A DNA stretch of 64,000 nucleotides from Pegoplata infirma (GCA_963921195.1 OY992537.1:245588414-245652413), one strand, 5' to 3'; counted from the stretch's first letter, positions 44,804 to 57,100 are shown. Program-made: numbers and translations. Notes: a model not told the origin generated them from the letters alone.

Positions 44804-46651
44804 ACAAACTTTTATGTTTATTTTGATTGTAATCACAAATTATGGGTATCCCGTAATTTACTTGGATTTAAATTTGTCAAGTTTCCTCTATTTATAATGT
44901 GCCAGCCTCTTCAAAGACTAAAATTAACTTTTACTACAATTAATCGCAACAAGGAGATGTGCACTAAGATTCCGTTGATATTATTTAGTTTTGCATAGAA
45001 GTTTAGTTGTCAATACAAGTGTATGGTATACTTCCCGTTTTTTGTTTGTGGGGGAGTTAGTTTGCGAGTGCGTATGTAATACGTTGAACGGAAATGAATT
45101 GGTATTTAATTAATAGTTTTACCCTGATTAAGTTGGTTCGTCCCCCCTGTGGCATATTTTGACCTAATGAAGTCTTATGGCAGGCACAAATAAAAGCAAC
45201 AGTCAGTCGTCATAGATGGTGATGATGATGACGATGATGATGGTGGTTCATGTTTTGTAAGCAGGCCAACGGAAATCAAATTGAAATTAACGTCTGTCGT
45301 CCTAGTTGCTGGCTGCTTCAATGTGGTCTTTGTTAATTTGATTGGATTCTGATGAGGGGGCGTTTCGGGCTACACGCCCCCACACATGGTACTGGCATTA
45401 TCGAATATATTTATGTACTGTGCAATGCTATGTAGTTGATTTTGCAATGGAGTTGACTGTTGAGATTTGTAGCTAGTAGAATAACAACAACAACCCCTGA
45501 AGAAAATTCATATGATTTTTGGGTTGTTGTTTGATTGTGTAATGTAATCACGTCGTTGTTTTCCTTTTCTCAATTGAAGTACGAGTGTGATGTTTATTTA
45601 TATTTTTTTTTTGTTGCTCTTGTTTTCCCTTTTAGTTTCTACTGTAAATGTGTATGGATGGAATTTTAATTTTCATCAGCTTACTACTACTAGCTGACAA
45701 ACAATGTGCGTAATCATACGTGATGGTGATTTCAAAGATGTGATGAGTTTTTATTTGGGTATTTTTGCTCTTGCAGCACTTCATAAAATTAATAACTTGA
45801 TAGACTTTTAATGTTTTTTTTTTTTTTTTTTTTTTTGTGAGGAAAAGAAGTAACACACACCAACATTTAGACATACATTTGTTTATGTATGTGTAAATCT
45901 ACGTAGTATTTAGAAATCCCTTGTCCCAAAATAAGGTATTTTAGCATTTATTATGCTTTGTTATGACGAGCCCGGAAATGCTTTTGTTCGTTTTCTTCTT
46001 GTGCCACTGCTGCAAAAGGGAGTTAACGCCTTCAACTCTACAAAAAAAGGAAAAAATTAAAACAGTGTTGTTGAATCAGTTCAAGTGCATTTTACCAAGC
46101 TATTGTGTTTGGTTTTGGTTTTTAAACTCCCAAAAGGTGGCAAGGACTAAACTTTTACTAGACACTCTCTGTGGATTTAATTAAAACATCTTTTGTTTTC
46201 ATTTTACCATTGTACAGTATTGAACATAGCGCCACCACCTGTCTTTGCCAAATTTCAAGATGATGGAAAGTTCTCTTACTAACATACATTTGTTTTCTCT
46301 TTCATTAATATTTGAATTTGGAATTAATTACTTTTACTTGTACATATATTTTTAAGCTTAATAAACATTAAAACTAATTCTGAATTGTTATGCAGTGCGG
46401 GATATTCGAATAATGCCTCTGTTTTTATCTTTTTGATTATGGGTTTTCAATATTTCTTAGTTTAAAAATTTTTTTAAAATTTTTTTTAGGCTTGAAACGA
46501 AAATTTGAATTTTAATTTTTTGGGGAAAAAATTGTGATATTTGAAAAATTGGAAAAAAAACTTTGTTAAATTTTTTGTAAAATTTTGGTATGTTAAACAG
46601 GAATATCAAAACAATTCCCTTTTTAAGAAAATATAAAAATTTTTGTATTTC
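44804..46651. other. Probably unique DNA, no gene seen
   Basis: Better base balance than most of the window at 45,010-45,500. Holds a GAT run (45216-45246) and a 23-base T run (45814-45836). Short frames (for example 44798-44998, 45963-46184) lack domains, start context or codon bias I could trust. Confidence 0.5.
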
Positions 46652-46677
46652 TTGCAACGCATTATAATGCGTTGCAA
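46652..46677. repeat. Perfect 26-bp palindrome
   Basis: TTGCAACGCATTA followed directly by its complement TAATGCGTTGCAA, with no spacer. Nothing like it recurs in the window. Confidence 0.9.
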
Positions 46678-47270
46678 TAAATATTTTTGTTAATTATGTC
46701 TTGCTGAATATGAGGCATTCCACACCAAATGTCCCGCTACAGAAAAATTTCTGAATAGGTTGTTTGGATAGCCCTATATGTAACTAAGAAAATTGCGTTT
46801 TTGGTTTTTCAAATTTTCGAAAACTGGGCTTAGGAGGCGTGGTCAAATATTGGAAAAATGGTAAAATTTGTGGCGAGTTGCCGTGATTAAATATTTATCA
46901 CATTAAAACGGAATGCACCACAATGTCAAAAATTTACGTTCTTATATAGTTTTGTATGGGCTATCGATTAAATTTTTTTTTTTTGGAAAATTTTCAGAAC
47001 CCGTTCTGAAATTTTCCATTTTTTAAAAAAGTCAATTTATCAAAAATCCGGCCACTTTTTTTTCTTTTTTATTAATTTTTTTAAAAGTTTAGATGTTTGT
47101 CCATCCACACAAAAAAAAATCAGAAACACGTTCATCTTTTTTTTTCGAGAAAATCGCATTTGAACTTTAAATTTCATAACAATTTTGTTATTTGCTTGTA
47201 TTTCTTTGTTTTAAAGTTGCGAATGAGTAATATTAATTGCATAAATATTCGTCATACGCTCTGTTGACAC

Positions 47271-47779
47271 CAGGGCTGCCAGACTTGGGGATTTATCCCC
47301 AAAGTTGGGGATTTCATGCTAGAAAAAAGGACAACAAATCTCATTTGGGGATTGGGGATTTTTATGGGGATTTCCAAAATTATTTTGGGGATTTTTTGGG
47401 GATATTCGAAATTAAATCTATATAATACAACAAGCTAAATTAAATAAAATCAACATTTTTTAAAAATAGTTTTAGTGATAACCACTCTTTACTACGAGAT
47501 TACGAAACTCATTCAGCAAAACTTGCATTTTTCGGCTGTAAAATGTATATTAAAATTGCCAAACACCGTTTATTTACGCGTTTGGGGATTTTTGGGGATT
47601 TTTTAATTACTAAATCTACGAAATAAAATTATAAAATTACCACTAATAAATTTTTTTTTTAAAAATTAAGAAACATTTTTTTGTGTAATTTAAAAACGAT
47701 TTTTTTTATTGTTTGGGGATTTTTGGGGATATTTTGTTATATTTTTGGGGACAACGGAAAATAGAACCTGGCAACACTG
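47271..47779. mobile_element. Non-autonomous hAT element, 509 bp, with ggggattt repeats
   Basis: Left end CAGGGCTGCCAGACTTGGGG, right end complement of CAGTGTTGCCAGGTTCTATT, exact 8-bp duplication GTTGACAC (47263-47270, 47780-47787). Copy 1 of the host palindrome has the empty site at about 37,477-37,490 (complement). 'ttggggattt' recurs near both ends and in the middle. Confidence 0.93.
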
Positions 47780-48079
47780 GTTGACACAAGAAAATACAAG
47801 CAAATTACTAAATTGTTATGAAATTTAAAGTTCAAATGCGATTTTCTCGAAAAAAAAGATGAACGTGTTTCTGATTTTTTTTGTGTGGATGGACAAACAT
47901 CTAAACTTTTAAAAAAATAAATAAAAAAGAAAAAAAAAAGTGGCCGGATTTTTGATAAATTGACTTTTTTAAAAAATGGATGAATGAATAAAATGTGATG
48001 AATCTATACTTATACTATATACTAATATTATAAAGAGGTAATGTTTGTTTTTTTGTTTGTTTGTTTGTTTGTTTGTAGA

Positions 48080-49005
48080 GGGTAATCTCCGGAACTACTT
48101 ATCCGATTTCAAAAATGTTTTCAGCAATATTTAAAGTGTTCCTCCAGGATGGACATAGGCTAGGTTTCATCGACCACGCCCACTCATACGCCCACTTTTG
48201 GCCGAAAAACGTAAAATTGAAAAATCTCCAAAACTACTGAACCGATTTCAAAAATGTTTTCACCAATACATACTTGGAATTGTCCTTCATGGTGAACATA
48301 TGCTGGGTTTCATCGACCACGCCCACATCTACGCCCACTTTTGGGAAAAAACTTAAAATTTAAATATCTATGAAACTACTCATCCGATTTCAAAAAAGTT
48401 TTCAGCAATATTTAGAGTGTTCCTCCAGGATGGACATAGGCTAGGTTTCCTCGACCACGCCCACTTCTACGCCCACTTTTGGCCAAAAAACGTAAAATTG
48501 AAAATCTCCAAAACTACTGAACCGATTTCAAAAATTTTTTCACCAATACATACATGGAATTGTCCTTCATGGTGGACATATGCTGGGTTTCATCGACCAC
48601 GCCCACATCTACGCCCACTTTTGGGGAAAAACTTAAAATTTAAATATCTATAACACTACTCATCCGATTTCAAAAAAGTTTTCAGCAATATTTAGAGTGT
48701 TCCTCCAGGGCCGACATAGTCTAGGTTTCATCGACCACGCCCACTTCTACTCCCTTTTTTAGCCAAAAAACGTAAAATTTAAAAATCTCCACAACTACTA
48801 AACTGATTTAAACATTTTTTTCACCAATACATGCTTGAAATGGTCCTTCATAGTGGACACATGCTGGGTTTCATCGACCACGCCCATTTCTACGCCCACT
48901 TTTGTCAAAAAACTTAAAATTTAAATATCTTTTAAACAACTAATCCGATTTCAAAAATTGTTTTCACCAATATTTAGAGTGTTCCTCCAGGGTGGACATA
49001 GACTA
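48080..49005 (+). repeat. ~141-bp satellite inside the Helitron, 6-7 units
   Basis: 'tttcatcgaccacgccca' recurs at about 48,164, 48,308, 48,447, 48,588, 48,726 and 48,870, and continues after the LTR at about 51,150-51,430. Alternate units ('cctccaggatggacatag' and 'ccttcatggtggacatat' types) form a ~280-bp higher-order dimer. The same motif appears at 40,170-40,560 and, in another Helitron, near 54,910-55,740. Confidence 0.88.
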
Positions 49006-49574
49006 GGACTGTAACGACGTGTTTTTCCACCGGTTGCTGGGGTTAGCTCGCGGGGTCAAGGTCAGTTGCAGAAATTTATAATTTGCAGAAATCAAGAGAG
49101 AGAGAAAGGCGATTCGTGTTTTAGTTTACAAAAAAAATAAGAACTCTTTATTATTAGTATATATGTATAACTCTTAAATATTGATCACTTAAAGCTACAG
49201 ACTAGGTTGGTGGCAACGGGGCCGTCGACGTTTGGATACCATACTCAACGCTGGGTTATCGGAGCGGCTCGGTGATGCTAATCTAGTATACCTCCTACGA
49301 TTTCAGAGCGTAATGGAAGGCCAGCACGTTGGTGAAGCTCTTCCCTCACCTCTTACTGATCAGAGCGTAAGTAGACAAGGCATTTGGCTGCGTAGGGATA
49401 TTAATTTGCTGCTTGGCGATGGCTTTGCGTTTTAAACAAGGCGATGATGGCTTCACAGGGGGGCGTTGTCGTTTGTTGTGGCACCGGTGGTCGACGTCAC
49501 TATTAAACACACTCTTTAGGTTGATGATAGGTACGACAGAGAGACCGCAGTAGGAAATCCTCTGGATATTATGA

Positions 49575-50690
49575 CACTCGCGTACGATTCTTCGATAAAT
49601 GGGAACACTATGTGAGAGACCTGTATAGGAACTTCTCTGGGAACACTCGCGGGAAACCACGTTAGACACTTCTATTTAATGGGTAACACTACGTGAGAGA
49701 CCTGTGTAGGAACTTCTCTTGAAACACTAGCGAGAAACCACTTTAGGAACTTCTGTTTACGGAGACACTATATGAGAGACCTGCGTAGGAACTTCTCTTG
49801 AAACACTCGCGAGAAACCACGTTAGGAACTTCTGTTTACCGGAGACACTGCGTGAGAGACCTGTGTAGGAACTTCTCTTGAGACACTCGCGAGAAACACG
49901 TTAGGAACTTCTGTTTACGGAGACACTATATGAGAGACCTGCGTAGGAACTTCTCTTGAGACACTCGCGAGAAACACGTTAGGAACTTCTGTTTACGGAG
50001 ACACTATATGAGAGACCTGCGTAGGAACTTCTCTTGAAACACTCGCGAGAACCCTCGGTAGGCACTTCTGTTTAACGGGGACACTATGTGAGAGACCTGC
50101 GTAGGAACTTCTCTTGAGACACTCGCGAGAAACCTCTTTAGGCACTTCTGTTTAATCGGAGACACTACGTGAGAGACCTTTTAGGTACTTCTCTGGAAAC
50201 ACTCGCGAGAAACCACGTTAGACACTTCTATTTAATGGGGAACACTACATGAGAGACCTGCGTAGGAACTTCTCTTGAAATACTCGCGAGAAACCTCGTT
50301 AGGCACTCCTGTTTAACGGAGACACTACGTGAGAGACCTTTATAGGAACTTCTCTTGAAACACTCGCGAGAAACCACGTTAGACACTTCTATTTAATGGG
50401 GGACACTACATGAGAGACCTGCGTAGGAACTTCTCTTGAAATACTCGCGAGAAACCTCGGTAGGCACTCCTGTTTAACGGAGACACTACGTGAGAGACCT
50501 TTATAGGAACTTCTCTTGAAACACTCGCGAGAAACCACGTTAGACACTTCTATTTAATGGGGGACACTACATGAGAGACCTGCGTAGGAACTTCTCTTGA
50601 AATACTCGCGAGAAACCTCGTTAGACACTTCTGTTTAACGGAAACACTATGTGAGAGACCTTTATAGGAACTTCTCTTAGGACACTCGGA
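49575..50690 (-). repeat. ~80-bp tandem repeat inside the LTR, about 14 units
   Basis: 'gagagacct' recurs at about 49,613, 49,694, 49,774, 49,854, 49,932, 50,010, 50,090, 50,171, 50,251, 50,331, 50,412, 50,492, 50,573 and 50,653. Nearly every unit has ACTCGCGAGAAA, whose core CTCGCGAG is palindromic. Some neighbours alternate as ~160-bp pairs. The unit length is not a multiple of three, so frames across it (49346-49669, 50550-50804) are unlikely to be coding. Confidence 0.93.
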
Positions 50691-50798
50691 AGACTGGTGA
50701 GGTATCTTTGGTCGACACTCCTCAGCGTTTAAACTGAAATGCGCCTTAAGGCACTCATTCCAGTTGAGTCGTATTCTGGTGTGATCGCCTTGACGGCC

Positions 50799-50843
50799 AC
50801 ACACTGACTGCCTGTCTAGTGGTTGAGCGGGTCTTTATATATA
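50799..50843 (-). promoter_or_regulatory. Putative LTR core promoter
   Basis: Minus strand: TATATATAAAG (50843-50833) followed after about 22 bases by GGCAGTCAGTG, an insect initiator-like match. Placement between a short U3 and the repeat array fits an LTR transcription start. No experimental support. Confidence 0.45.
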
Positions 50844-52439
50844 CCTTAAGAAAAAAAGAGAGTGAGTAATTAAAGAAGAGGAAGAGAGAGAGAAAGAGAA
50901 GCTAACTTTGTTTCTGTCTCTCTTTCGTAGTTAGGTAGTTGTTAATATTATTATAATGTTTATTAAAGAAAAATATAAATAATAGAGAACAATTCTTTTG
51001 TATATATAAAAAAAATCAGAAAGTTATACAATTCATTTATGTACAAATAAAATAATTCAATTCGATTTCTTGAAAACTAAATAAAAAAAACAATATAAAT
51101 TCGGGTGTGAGCGAAAATGAGTGCAAGGCTTTTCGCGTCGTCACAGGACTCATCGACCACGCCCACTTATACGCCCAGTTTTTGGCAAAAAAAACTAAAA
51201 TTTAAAAACTCCAATATTTTTTATCTGATTTCCAAATTTTTTTTACCATCACTTAGTCCTTCAATGTGGAAATATTCTAGGTTTTATTGACCACGCCCAT
51301 TTCTACGCCCACCTTTGGCAAGAAAAACCTAAAATTTAAATATGATAAACTACTCATCCGATTTAAAATATGTTATCACCAATATATATTTATAATGGTC
51401 CTTCAGGGTGGACATGGGTTAGCTCGACCACACCCACTTCTACGCCCACTTTTGGCCAAAAAACGTAAAATTTCGAAATATCCGAAACTACTCATTTAAA
51501 AAACTATGAGTTGAGGTAGGTTTCATTGACCACACCTATTTTATAGATCACTTTGGGTCAAAAGACGTAAAATTTTAAAATCTCCGAAACTACTCATCCA
51601 ATTTTAAAACATTCTGAAAAATGTCCTTTTTGGAAATTCCTATTTAACTGGGGCAAATACGTGCAAAGTAGTGAACTTTGTAACTTTTTTTATCTCCTGA
51701 AAAGTTTGTCATAGTAATTTTAAATGTGGGATCCTTCAGCCCAAAAAATCATTCTAAAAAAGTACCTTCTAGAAATTTAAATTTTAATGGGGTTATAAGG
51801 GTAAATTATTGTACTGTGGTACTTTTATTTTTTTAAAGAATGAAGCCTACATGGAACATAATGAATTGGAAATCAGAACATAATGAAATAGAATGGGAAA
51901 CAAATGAATAGAAAAGGAAACGAAATGGAATAGAACGGGGAACGAAATAGAGTGAAACGGGATGAAATGGTTTCAATAATTACGACACGAATATGCCGAA
52001 ATATGCTTGAATACCGAAACGAATATGATTCCAAGCTAACCGGGGCTGTTTTAATTTTATTGTTTATTCTAAATAGTTTTTATGAAAGACTTCAACGATA
52101 AAAATTAAATAAAATAAAAATTCTGTAGAGGAGAATTTTAGAAATGGACACTCTAATCCTGATCCTTCTTTAATCCGGTATTTAATATTACCGGTAGCGA
52201 AGTTCCGGGCGGGCCTGCTAGTATTTAATAAAGGCAACTCGCCACAAATTTGACCATTTTTCCAATATTTGACCACGCCTCCTAAGCCCAGTTTTTGAAA
52301 AATTGAAAAACCAAAAACGTAATTTTCTAAGTTCCATATAGGGCTATCCATATCACCTATTCAGAAGTTTACGGTACACATGTTTTTTTCGCTGGACATT
52401 TGGTGTGGAATGCCTCATATGAATATTAAAAAATTTGCA

Positions 52440-53010
52440 ATTTGCCAAAAAATTAAAAAAAAAAAATTTTTTTCATAAAATTTTTCTTTTTTTCTTTCAT
52501 AAAAGTTTTTTTTTCATCAATTTTTTTTTTCCTTAATTTTTTTTTTTTCATAAATTTTTTTTTCCCATAAAATTTTTTTTTCCCATAAAATTTTTTTTTT
52601 CATAATTTTTTTTGTTTTTCATAAAACTTTTTTTTTTCATCAAATTTTATGTTTCATAAAATTTTTTTATTTTTCCTTAAATTTTTTTTTTTTTATCAAA
52701 ATTTTTTTTTTTTTCATCAAATTTTTTTTCATTAATTTTTTTTTTCATCAAATTTTTATTTTCATCAAAATTTTTTTTTTTCATAAATTTTTTTTTTGAT
52801 CATATTTTTGTCATCAATTTTTTTATCAAATTTTTTATTATAAATTTTTTTCTCACCTAAAAATTTTTTTTCATAAATTTTTTCAAAAAATTCATCAAAA
52901 ACTTTTTTTCACCAAAAATTTTGGGTTCATTAAATTTTTTTTAACATAATTTTGTTTTTCTTGAAAAAAAAAAAAAATTTTTTTTTACCAAAACTTCTTT
53001 TTCACCAAGT
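52440..53010. repeat. T-rich low-complexity array (ttttttcataaaa-type)
   Basis: Roughly 40 irregular units of a T run followed by 'cataaaa' or 'catcaaa'. The plus strand is almost free of G over 500 bp. No coding or structural signal. Confidence 0.85.
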
Positions 53011-53445
53011 CTAAGCTTTTCCCATAAAAATTTTCCATTTGTTTTTCAAATGTACATAAAACAAGTGAGAGTGTTATATTCTTTGGTGCCGAATCTTTTA
53101 TACTCTCCAAAATGTAAAAACACCTTTTTGCACTTATTTTTGCACTCACTTACGAAATGTACAGCTCTTTTGGTTTTTTAATGGGGTCCTCGACTGATAT
53201 TTCAATTCGTTTTGCAAGGAATAGCAAAGTAATGTAACATTATTTTTTCTAAAAAAACTTTGCTTTGGCAAGTTCACCCAAATCTTCCGTAAAACATTAT
53301 CATGATTTAATGTTTTGGGCAAGAGTTCAAAATTCGTAGGCATTTTTTCTTTCGTTTTAGTCAATATTTTTTTTTTTTTTTAAATAAGGAAACAAAATAA
53401 TCAATATCTTTGGAAAAATGGCAACACCTAACATTTGTGTCTAAA
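53011..53445. other. AT-rich DNA, no feature
   Basis: 'aacaagtgagagtgttatat' near 53,060 resembles a mini-me-like start but no further homology follows. The minus frame at 53146-53364 is Lys/Asn-rich with no domain. Confidence 0.45.
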
Positions 53446-53808
53446 ATATAGACCATATCTGGCAATGTTTGCAAAAATAAGTACTTAGATCAGAATTGAT
53501 GAAGGAGAGGAAGAAGAATAATGATTACTAAAAATAAAAGTTTGTTTACACATAATTACAATAACAAGTCTTTTGTTAGAAAAAACAACAGCAACAACCA
53601 CACTCGAATTGAAAAAATCAGATTTAGTTGATAAGTACTTGCTTAACAGCCTACTTGGCGTATCGGTCTGGAGTGATTGTACGTTACAAGCAGTTAATAG
53701 CAAAGTATTACAGATGATGATGAGTTCAATCCTTGTCGGCTGCGATCTGTTAATAATTTTCACATATAGAGTTTTATTGACTATTAACTAAATAAAAAAA
53801 AAAAAAAT
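53446..53808 (+). mobile_element. tRNA-derived SINE-like repeat, copy B
   Basis: Plus-strand counterpart of 13205-13545, sharing 'gcaaaaataagtacttagat', 'gatgaaggagaggaagaaga', the CAACAACCACACTCGAATTG-like segment and the tRNA-like block (acceptor CAGCC/GGCTG). It ends in an A-rich tail at 53,792-53,805. The T arm here has drifted (GAGTTCAATCCTTGT). Frames on both strands at 53485-53791 lie inside it. Confidence 0.7.
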
Positions 53809-53869
53809 TAATATTTGCCAATTTCAACTGGAAAATCGGAAAAATATTTTTAGTTTATACACATTTGAG

Positions 53870-54010
53870 GTTAGATTGGGTCCAAACCCCATGCGTCCAG
53901 ACCCTGATGGCTTCAGACCCTATTGGGTCCTGTCACCGTAGTTTTGATCAAAATTGATGCCCCTTTCGCTCTATCTTGCTTAGTTTTTGAGATACGAGGC
54001 TTGAGAATCT
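53870..54010 (-). repeat. Inverted fragment of the 16163-17049 element
   Basis: 'gaccctattgggtcc', 'cccctttcgctctatcttgc' and 'ttagtttttgagatacg' correspond, in complement, to 16,745-16,880. Confidence 0.65.
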
Positions 54011-54505
54011 TAGAAACTGTATAAATTGAAAACTATTTATTTATCGAGATATGTGAATTTATGAAATCTCGGGAATGCCAAATTTTAGATTAGAAGTTTT
54101 GTATTGAATTTTTGAGTAATTTTTTTTTAAGTTTACATGTTCAATAATCAGTACAATCAGTACATATTTAAAAAAAAATCAGTACAAATCTGTGAATCGT
54201 ATTTTGATCAGTACACGTGGCCAAAAATCAGTACATGTATATTTGTCCTTCTCCCGGTCATGTTGGCATTGCATATTAGTAAAATCGGTTTAGGGGTTCA
54301 GAAGCTTTGAGCAAACTTGTGAATTGACCAACTGAATATCAACTTATTCTGGAGAGAAAATAATCCATTAGTTTTTTTCATGTGTTTTTTGTTAAATTTG
54401 TGGAATTTGATTAAATTAGTCGTAGTTTTTTTGCGAATGATCTCTGTTGTGCATATAGTAAAATTTTTCAAAGGAGATCCTTAAATTTAAAAATATATTC
54501 ATCAC

Positions 54506-57100
54506 TAGGGATGAGATTTTCATGCACTAAAAAATCGAAAATATGCGCTAAAAAATTCAAAATATCCACTAAAAAACCTAAAAATATGCACTAAAAAATA
54601 AAATGTGTGCAATAAAAATCTTGTTTTGATAGAAAAAACTTCTTAAAAAGCAAAAAAAAAAAATAACGCCGTGTTAAATATTAAAATTTAAAACTTTATA
54701 TAAGCAAGATATTTTTAGAAATTAAGAATATCTATAAAGAAAAATTAAAAAGAAAAAAATAATTTTTATTATTTTCAAAATAAATTTTTAAAATCTATAT
54801 AAATAAAAATCAATTGTCGTTCGTTGGTAACGGCATCAGTTGAGAACGGCTAGACCGATTTGGACAATTTTTTTTTTTAAATGTTCGTCATAGTCCAACT
54901 TAGGTTTTTACGTAAAGAAAAATAGACCACGCCCACTTTTACGCCCACTTTTCTTGATTTATCTAAAATCGGAAAATGGCCGCACTGATGTGGGTATGTT
55001 TTTTATTTAAATGTTCGTAAAAATCCAATTTAAGTTTTTACTGAAAGAAAAATTGACCACGCCCACTTTTTTCAATTTATCTATATCTGACTAAAGTTTT
55101 TTAAATGAATTTTCATTATATTCCAACTTTGGTTTTAACGAAAAAAGAAATTTACTATGCCTAATTTGGCAAATTTTTGCTGAAAATTTTCGTAATAATT
55201 CATCTAAGGTTTTTACGGATCGTAAAATTTTCCACGCCCACCTTTTTCTATGTATCAATAGAACTGTAACGGCAAGACCAATTTGGTTATAGTCCGCAGA
55301 ACATTTTTAAGGAAAGACAAATTGTCCACGCCTGCTTTTGCGCTCACTTTTCCCGATATATATATTTTAAATCATGGAATGTCTGGATCAATTTGTCTAA
55401 TTTTGTTTTTAATGTTCGTCATAGTCCAACTAAGGTTTTTCTGAAAGAACAATTTTCCATTTCTACGCCCACTTTTGAATAGATGGGCCGAGTTGGTTAA
55501 ATTCAAATAAGGTTTTTACGGTAAGAAAAGTGAAACCCACTCTTTTTTCGATATACATAAAATTTGCTCTATAGACAAATAAAATATTAATAAAAATCAA
55601 ATGTAGTTCGTTGGTAATCGCTTCACTTGAGAACTGACCGATTTGGATAATGATTTTTTTTTTTAAATGTTCGTCTTACTTTTTTTAATGTTCGTCTTAG
55701 GTTTTTTCGGAAAAAAAGTTAATCACGCCCACTTTTACGCCTTCTTTTCTAAACTTCGATTTGACTAAACTTTTTTTTTAATGTTCGTCATAGTCTAACT
55801 TAGGTTTAAACGGAAATACAAATTTTTCACGCAAACTTTTATTTCTATACATCTCAAATAGTAGAACGGCAGGGCCGATTTGGCTATTAGTAGAATTTGT
55901 TGACGTTCGCGATAGTACAACTAAGGTTTTTACGAAAATAAAAATTGTCCACTCCCACTTTTTTCAATACATCGACTGGCCTGATTTGGGAAATTTTTTT
56001 CTCAATGATCATTATAGGCCAATTAAGGATTTTACAAAAAAAAAAATATTGTCCACCCCCACTTTAAAGCCCACTTTTTTCAATATCTTTAAAATTTGCA
56101 ATACTTGAGAACGCCTGGACCGATTTGGCTAATTTTTTTTTGGTTTTAAATGTTCGTAATAGTCCATATAATTCTTTGGAAAGAAAAATTGTCCTCGCGC
56201 AATTTTTTCCGCTATTTCTAAAACTTATTTTTACTCCCATTCGATCTAATAAAAAAAATAATTCTTTATAGATTCCGCTAAAACTTGGTACAAATGATCT
56301 TAAATCTTTGGGGATTGTTAACATACATATGTACAAGTTTAACTTACCACACAAATTATAATGCCCACTTTTGTCAAAATATGTCGTCTACTAATGACCG
56401 GACCGATTTTTTTATGATAATTATAGTTCTAATTAGGGTTTTAAGGAAATATAAATGAGAAAAGTGTCCCGGAAAAATTAAAAATTCGGGAAAACTATAA
56501 ATGTGTGTTTGAACTCAAGACAATAGCTCACGGTGAAAACAAAGGATATGCGTAATTTATTTTTGTGTTGTTCTTAATGGTACAAAAGAAATTTTAAATT
56601 TGTACAGTTCGCGAAGTCGTAGATATGGTAATACTTTTTTTAGTTTCTAAAATATAATTTGAAGATGATTATCTGCCTTATCGGGTCTTAAAAACCACGC
56701 CTACAAATTTTTCTAAGCCAAGAAATGCATTACAATTTGTGCAGGGATATATATTTGAAGCGACATGAAATATAACACTGATCTTATCTTTGGGCCAGCA
56801 ACGCGGACCGGGCCAGCTAGTTTAAAATAGTTTTTGAAACAAATAAATTTCAATTTTTGTTTTTGCTAAGTTCTGCCAAAATATGCAAAAATATGCACTT
56901 AAAAGTTGGAAATATGCACAAAATATGTATTTAAAACCAAAATATGCAAAAATATGCATTTACACCAAAATATGCAAACATATGCAAAAACAAATCGATG
57001 ACATTTTAATGCAAATTTCTTGGTTCGGAAAGATAATTGGTCGGTATCGTTTTTAGACTATCGACCAAAAACATGCATTTGCATGGAAATCTCATCCCTA
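54506..57100. mobile_element. hAT element, split by a Helitron
   Basis: Left end TAGGGATGAGATTTTCATGC and right end its near complement are flanked by the exact 8-bp duplication TTCATCAC (54498-54505, 57101-57108). Subterminal 'aaatatgcaaaaatatgca' repeats lie inside both ends. Removing the Helitron leaves 568 bp with no transposase. Confidence 0.93.
54794..56820 (+). mobile_element. Helitron (non-autonomous), 2027 bp, inside a hAT
   Basis: Starts TCTATATAAATAAAAATCAA after an A and ends GGACCGGGCCAGCTAG before a T. The body has about eight loose repeats built of 'gaccgatttgg', 'atgttcgtcatagtccaact' and 'accacgcccacttttacgcc'. No Rep/helicase frame. Confidence 0.85.

Larger units (their letters stand above)
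49010..51145 (-). mobile_element. Solo LTR, 2136 bp, minus orientation
   Basis: Ends TGTAACGACG and CGTCGTCACA (TG...CA) are flanked by a 4-bp duplication GGAC (49006-49009, 51146-51149) inside a Helitron satellite unit that rejoins across it. On the minus strand there is TATATATAAAG at 50833-50843, an initiator-like GGCAGTCAGTG about 30 bases further, and AATAAA at 49147-49152. No internal region, primer-binding site or second LTR is present, so the provirus was lost by LTR recombination. The superfamily is not assigned. Confidence 0.75.
48003..52221 (+). mobile_element. Helitron (non-autonomous), 4.2 kb, containing a solo LTR
   Basis: Starts TCTATACTTATACTATATAC after an A and ends ...GGGCCTGCTAG before a T, as Helitrons do, with no target duplication. 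Copy 1 of the host shows the unbroken A/T site. A (GTTT)n run follows the 5' end at about 48,045-48,075. The body is a ~141-bp satellite, then unique text with 'taccggtagcgaagttccgg' just before the 3' end. No Rep/helicase frame is present. Removing the LTR leaves about 2.1 kb. Confidence 0.88.
46711..52417. mobile_element. TA-flanked long palindrome, copy 2, with nested hAT, Helitron and LTR
   Basis: Both ends TGAGGCATTCCACACCAAAT match copy 1 (36983-38051), flanked by TA at 46709-46710 and 52418-52419. The spacer is opened by a hAT (47271-47779). The right arm has lost about 115 bp relative to copy 1 and is opened by a Helitron exactly between 'gtgat.aa' and 'tattta'. Confidence 0.88.

Noticed and set aside
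49575..50690. CRISPR-like array
   Set aside because: Regular ~80-bp repeats, but the 'spacers' are themselves repeated and it lies in a eukaryotic LTR.
49346..50804. Protein-coding frames in the LTR (107 and 84 codons)
   Set aside because: They follow an 80-bp repeat that is not a multiple of three, sit in a solo LTR, and have no recognisable domain.
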